Position numbers and translations under genes: made by a program. The notes below the pieces were generated by a model. It worked only from the letters and a program-made list of their open reading frames with translations. It had not been told where the DNA came from and did not search any database. Shown in pieces: positions 62,836 through 64,000 of a DNA stretch of 64,000 bases. Source of the stretch: Phalacrocorax aristotelis (taxonomy: Eukaryota; Chordata; Aves; Suliformes; Phalacrocoracidae); contig NC_134285.1 of assembly GCF_949628215.1 (NCBI RefSeq), forward strand, positions 25,806,797-25,870,796. Reading direction: 5' to 3'. Each line of letters starts with the position of its first letter. The first letter of the stretch is position 1.

Positions 62836-62911
62836 CAGCTGCCTGCCCTGCCCTGCGCCTGCTGCTGTATAAATAGAGGCAGCGAGTGGCAGGGAGCTCC
62901 TGGCAGCCACC
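62836..62911 (+). promoter_or_regulatory. SRL: SRL core promoter: E-box and TATA box
   Basis: A MyoD/AP-4-type E-box cagctg (62836-62841) lies 26 bases before a strong TATA box tataaata (62868-62875). The start codon at 62912 follows so closely that the 5' UTR would be only about 12-17 bases. The E-box and TATA suit a striated-muscle gene. Confidence 0.55.
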
Positions 62912-62972
62912 ATGAAGGGCCTCAACCTGCTCTGCTGCTGCGTGGCCTCGCTCCTGCTCCTCAGCACTGCAG
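62912..62972 (+). CDS. SRL: SRL (sarcalumenin) exon 1, signal peptide (partial gene)
   Basis: A perfect Kozak context (gccaccatga) opens MKGLNLLCCCVASLLLLSTA, a clear signal peptide, ended by the donor aggtacag with phase 1 out. Sarcalumenin is a Ca2+-binding luminal glycoprotein of muscle sarcoplasmic reticulum, and its N-terminus as I recall it (MKALxLLGCLLASLLLSG) has the same form. The call rests mainly on gene order, as SRL follows TFAP4 on the same strand in human. The rest of the gene lies beyond the window. Any other small secreted-protein gene is the alternative. Confidence 0.6.
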
Positions 62973-64000
62973 GTACAGCTGCCCACCGGGCTGTGGGGCC
63001 CCACAGGGCTGTGGGTGCTCAGCGGGGCTGCCGGGTCCCCATGGGGCTGAGGGTGCCCAGCAGAGCTGCAGGTACCCATGAGCTGTGAGTGCCTGCGGGG
63101 TTGTAGGTGCGTATGGGCACCCAGCAAGGCTTTGGGCACCCATGGGGCTGGGGGTGCCTGCGTAGCTGTGGGTGCTTATCAGGGCTGTGGGATCCCCATG
63201 GGACTGTGGGTACCCACAGGGTTGTGGGTGCCCATGGGGCTGTAGGTGCCAGTGAGGGTCTGGGGTGCCTGCTGAGCCCAGCTGGCACCCCAGGGATGGA
63301 TGGGTGCCAGGAGCAGGTTGGGGTGGTGGGGGTACAGCTGTCTGGACTCCCCAGCAGCTCTGCAAGGGCTGCAGAGTCACCCCAAAATGTGCAGGGAAAC
63401 ATGGGGGGGGGGCGTATCCAGGAGGAGCCGGGGGGTGCACGGGGGCCGGGGTCCCCCCTCCAGAGCCAGGGTGGACGCAGGAGCTGTGCTGCCACCAACA
63501 TGCCCGGGGTTACTCTCACCCATAAGTGCTGAGGTGGCTTGGTTTTGGGCTGCGGGGACTTGAGGGACCTGCCGGAGTGCTGAGGCACCCTGTAGTTGGA
63601 GCAGGATGGGGTGGACTGTTTGCTCTGGGGGGTGTGTCCCCCCCCAAGGATCTGCCAAGCAAGACAGCACTTTGGGGGACCCAGGATCCCTTTCCCAGGC
63701 TGTCCCATCCCTCCTGAGCACCCCTGTCCCCAGCCAGGCGTCCCCTGGGGGGCCGCGTGGTGGGGTGGCATTGCCGGTACCCTTGCTTGCCCTTGAGTTA
63801 ATTTGGGCCAGTTCTCTGCCTGTCCAGGCTCCGGCGGCCGCGCTGCAGGGAGGGGGGTGGCTAAGTATGGAAACAGCCGTGTAAGGGGACACTCTGCTCC
63901 CTGCAGCCACCCTGACACCCCCCCCCCAGCGCCAGCCCCCCCCCCCCCGCCCTGCGCCACCGCAGCCCTGTGCTTGGGTACCCGCAGCTGCCGCCTTCCA
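62973..64000 (+). other. SRL: SRL intron 1 (5' part)
   Basis: No second exon is recognised before the window ends. The first 300 bases are minisatellite; the end carries C-runs. Confidence 0.5.
62990..63270. repeat. degenerate minisatellite, unit about 24 bp
   Basis: Repeating ggggctgtgggtgcccat-type units, about eleven copies with many substitutions, directly after the SRL exon 1 donor. Confidence 0.8.

Noticed and set aside
1-64000. endogenous retrovirus, LTR or Polinton remnants
   Set aside because: I saw no LTR pairs, primer-binding sites or gag/pol/env-like peptides. The only mobile elements supported are the CR1 fragment and the hAT-like MITE.

Overview
The window is eukaryotic, most likely from a bird microchromosome. 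It is GC-rich and CpG-island-rich, with compact introns and many minisatellites. The only retroelement I recognise is a 5'-truncated CR1 LINE fragment (about 58440-58540) of the kind usual in birds and other sauropsids. I see no prokaryotic operon, CRISPR array, tRNA, rRNA or retrovirus-like element. The species cannot be fixed from sequence alone.

The layout matches the human 16p13.3 neighbourhood CORO7 - VASN - PAM16 - GLIS2 - TFAP4 - SRL. From left to right: (1) 1-37.0 kb, CORO7 (coronin 7) on +, lacking only its first exon, with 27 coding exons encoding 901 residues and ending at 36804; (2) 22.7-30.2 kb, VASN (vasorin) on -, nested inside CORO7 intron 9, with an intact 673-residue single-exon CDS, a probable non-coding first exon and a TATA/CCAAT-like promoter; (3) 37.1-39.4 kb, PAM16 (mitochondrial import motor subunit) on +, five coding exons, 126 residues; (4) 40.0-about 48.8 kb, GLIS2 (Kruppel-like five-zinc-finger factor) on -, five coding exons, 525 residues, convergent with PAM16; (5) 52.0-61.4 kb, TFAP4 (bHLH-leucine-zipper AP-4) on +, seven exons, 338 residues, head-to-head with GLIS2; (6) 62.87-64 kb, the probable first exon of SRL (sarcalumenin): TATA box, E-box and signal peptide only.

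All splice junctions I assigned follow GT-AG, all phases join, and protein lengths agree with my recollection of the human proteins. The genes form no shared pathway; the locus is a conserved synteny block. Gene-to-gene relations worth noting are VASN nested antisense in CORO7, a CORO7/PAM16 pair only about 300 bp apart with phases that would allow an in-frame read-through transcript (as known in human), and the divergent GLIS2/TFAP4 promoters separated by a CpG island with two perfect CRE sites and about 1 kb of G-rich pentameric repeat.

I did not find a wholly new biological system. The most useful unexplained items are a candidate alternative CORO7 first exon in intron 7 (10554-10643) that joins exon 8 in frame, a 26-bp minisatellite built of 13-bp half-units, a triplicated block of about 120 bp upstream of GLIS2, a 177-bp hAT-like MITE with an imperfect 8-bp target duplication, and several clustered muscle-type motifs (MEF2, M-CAT) in CORO7/VASN introns.
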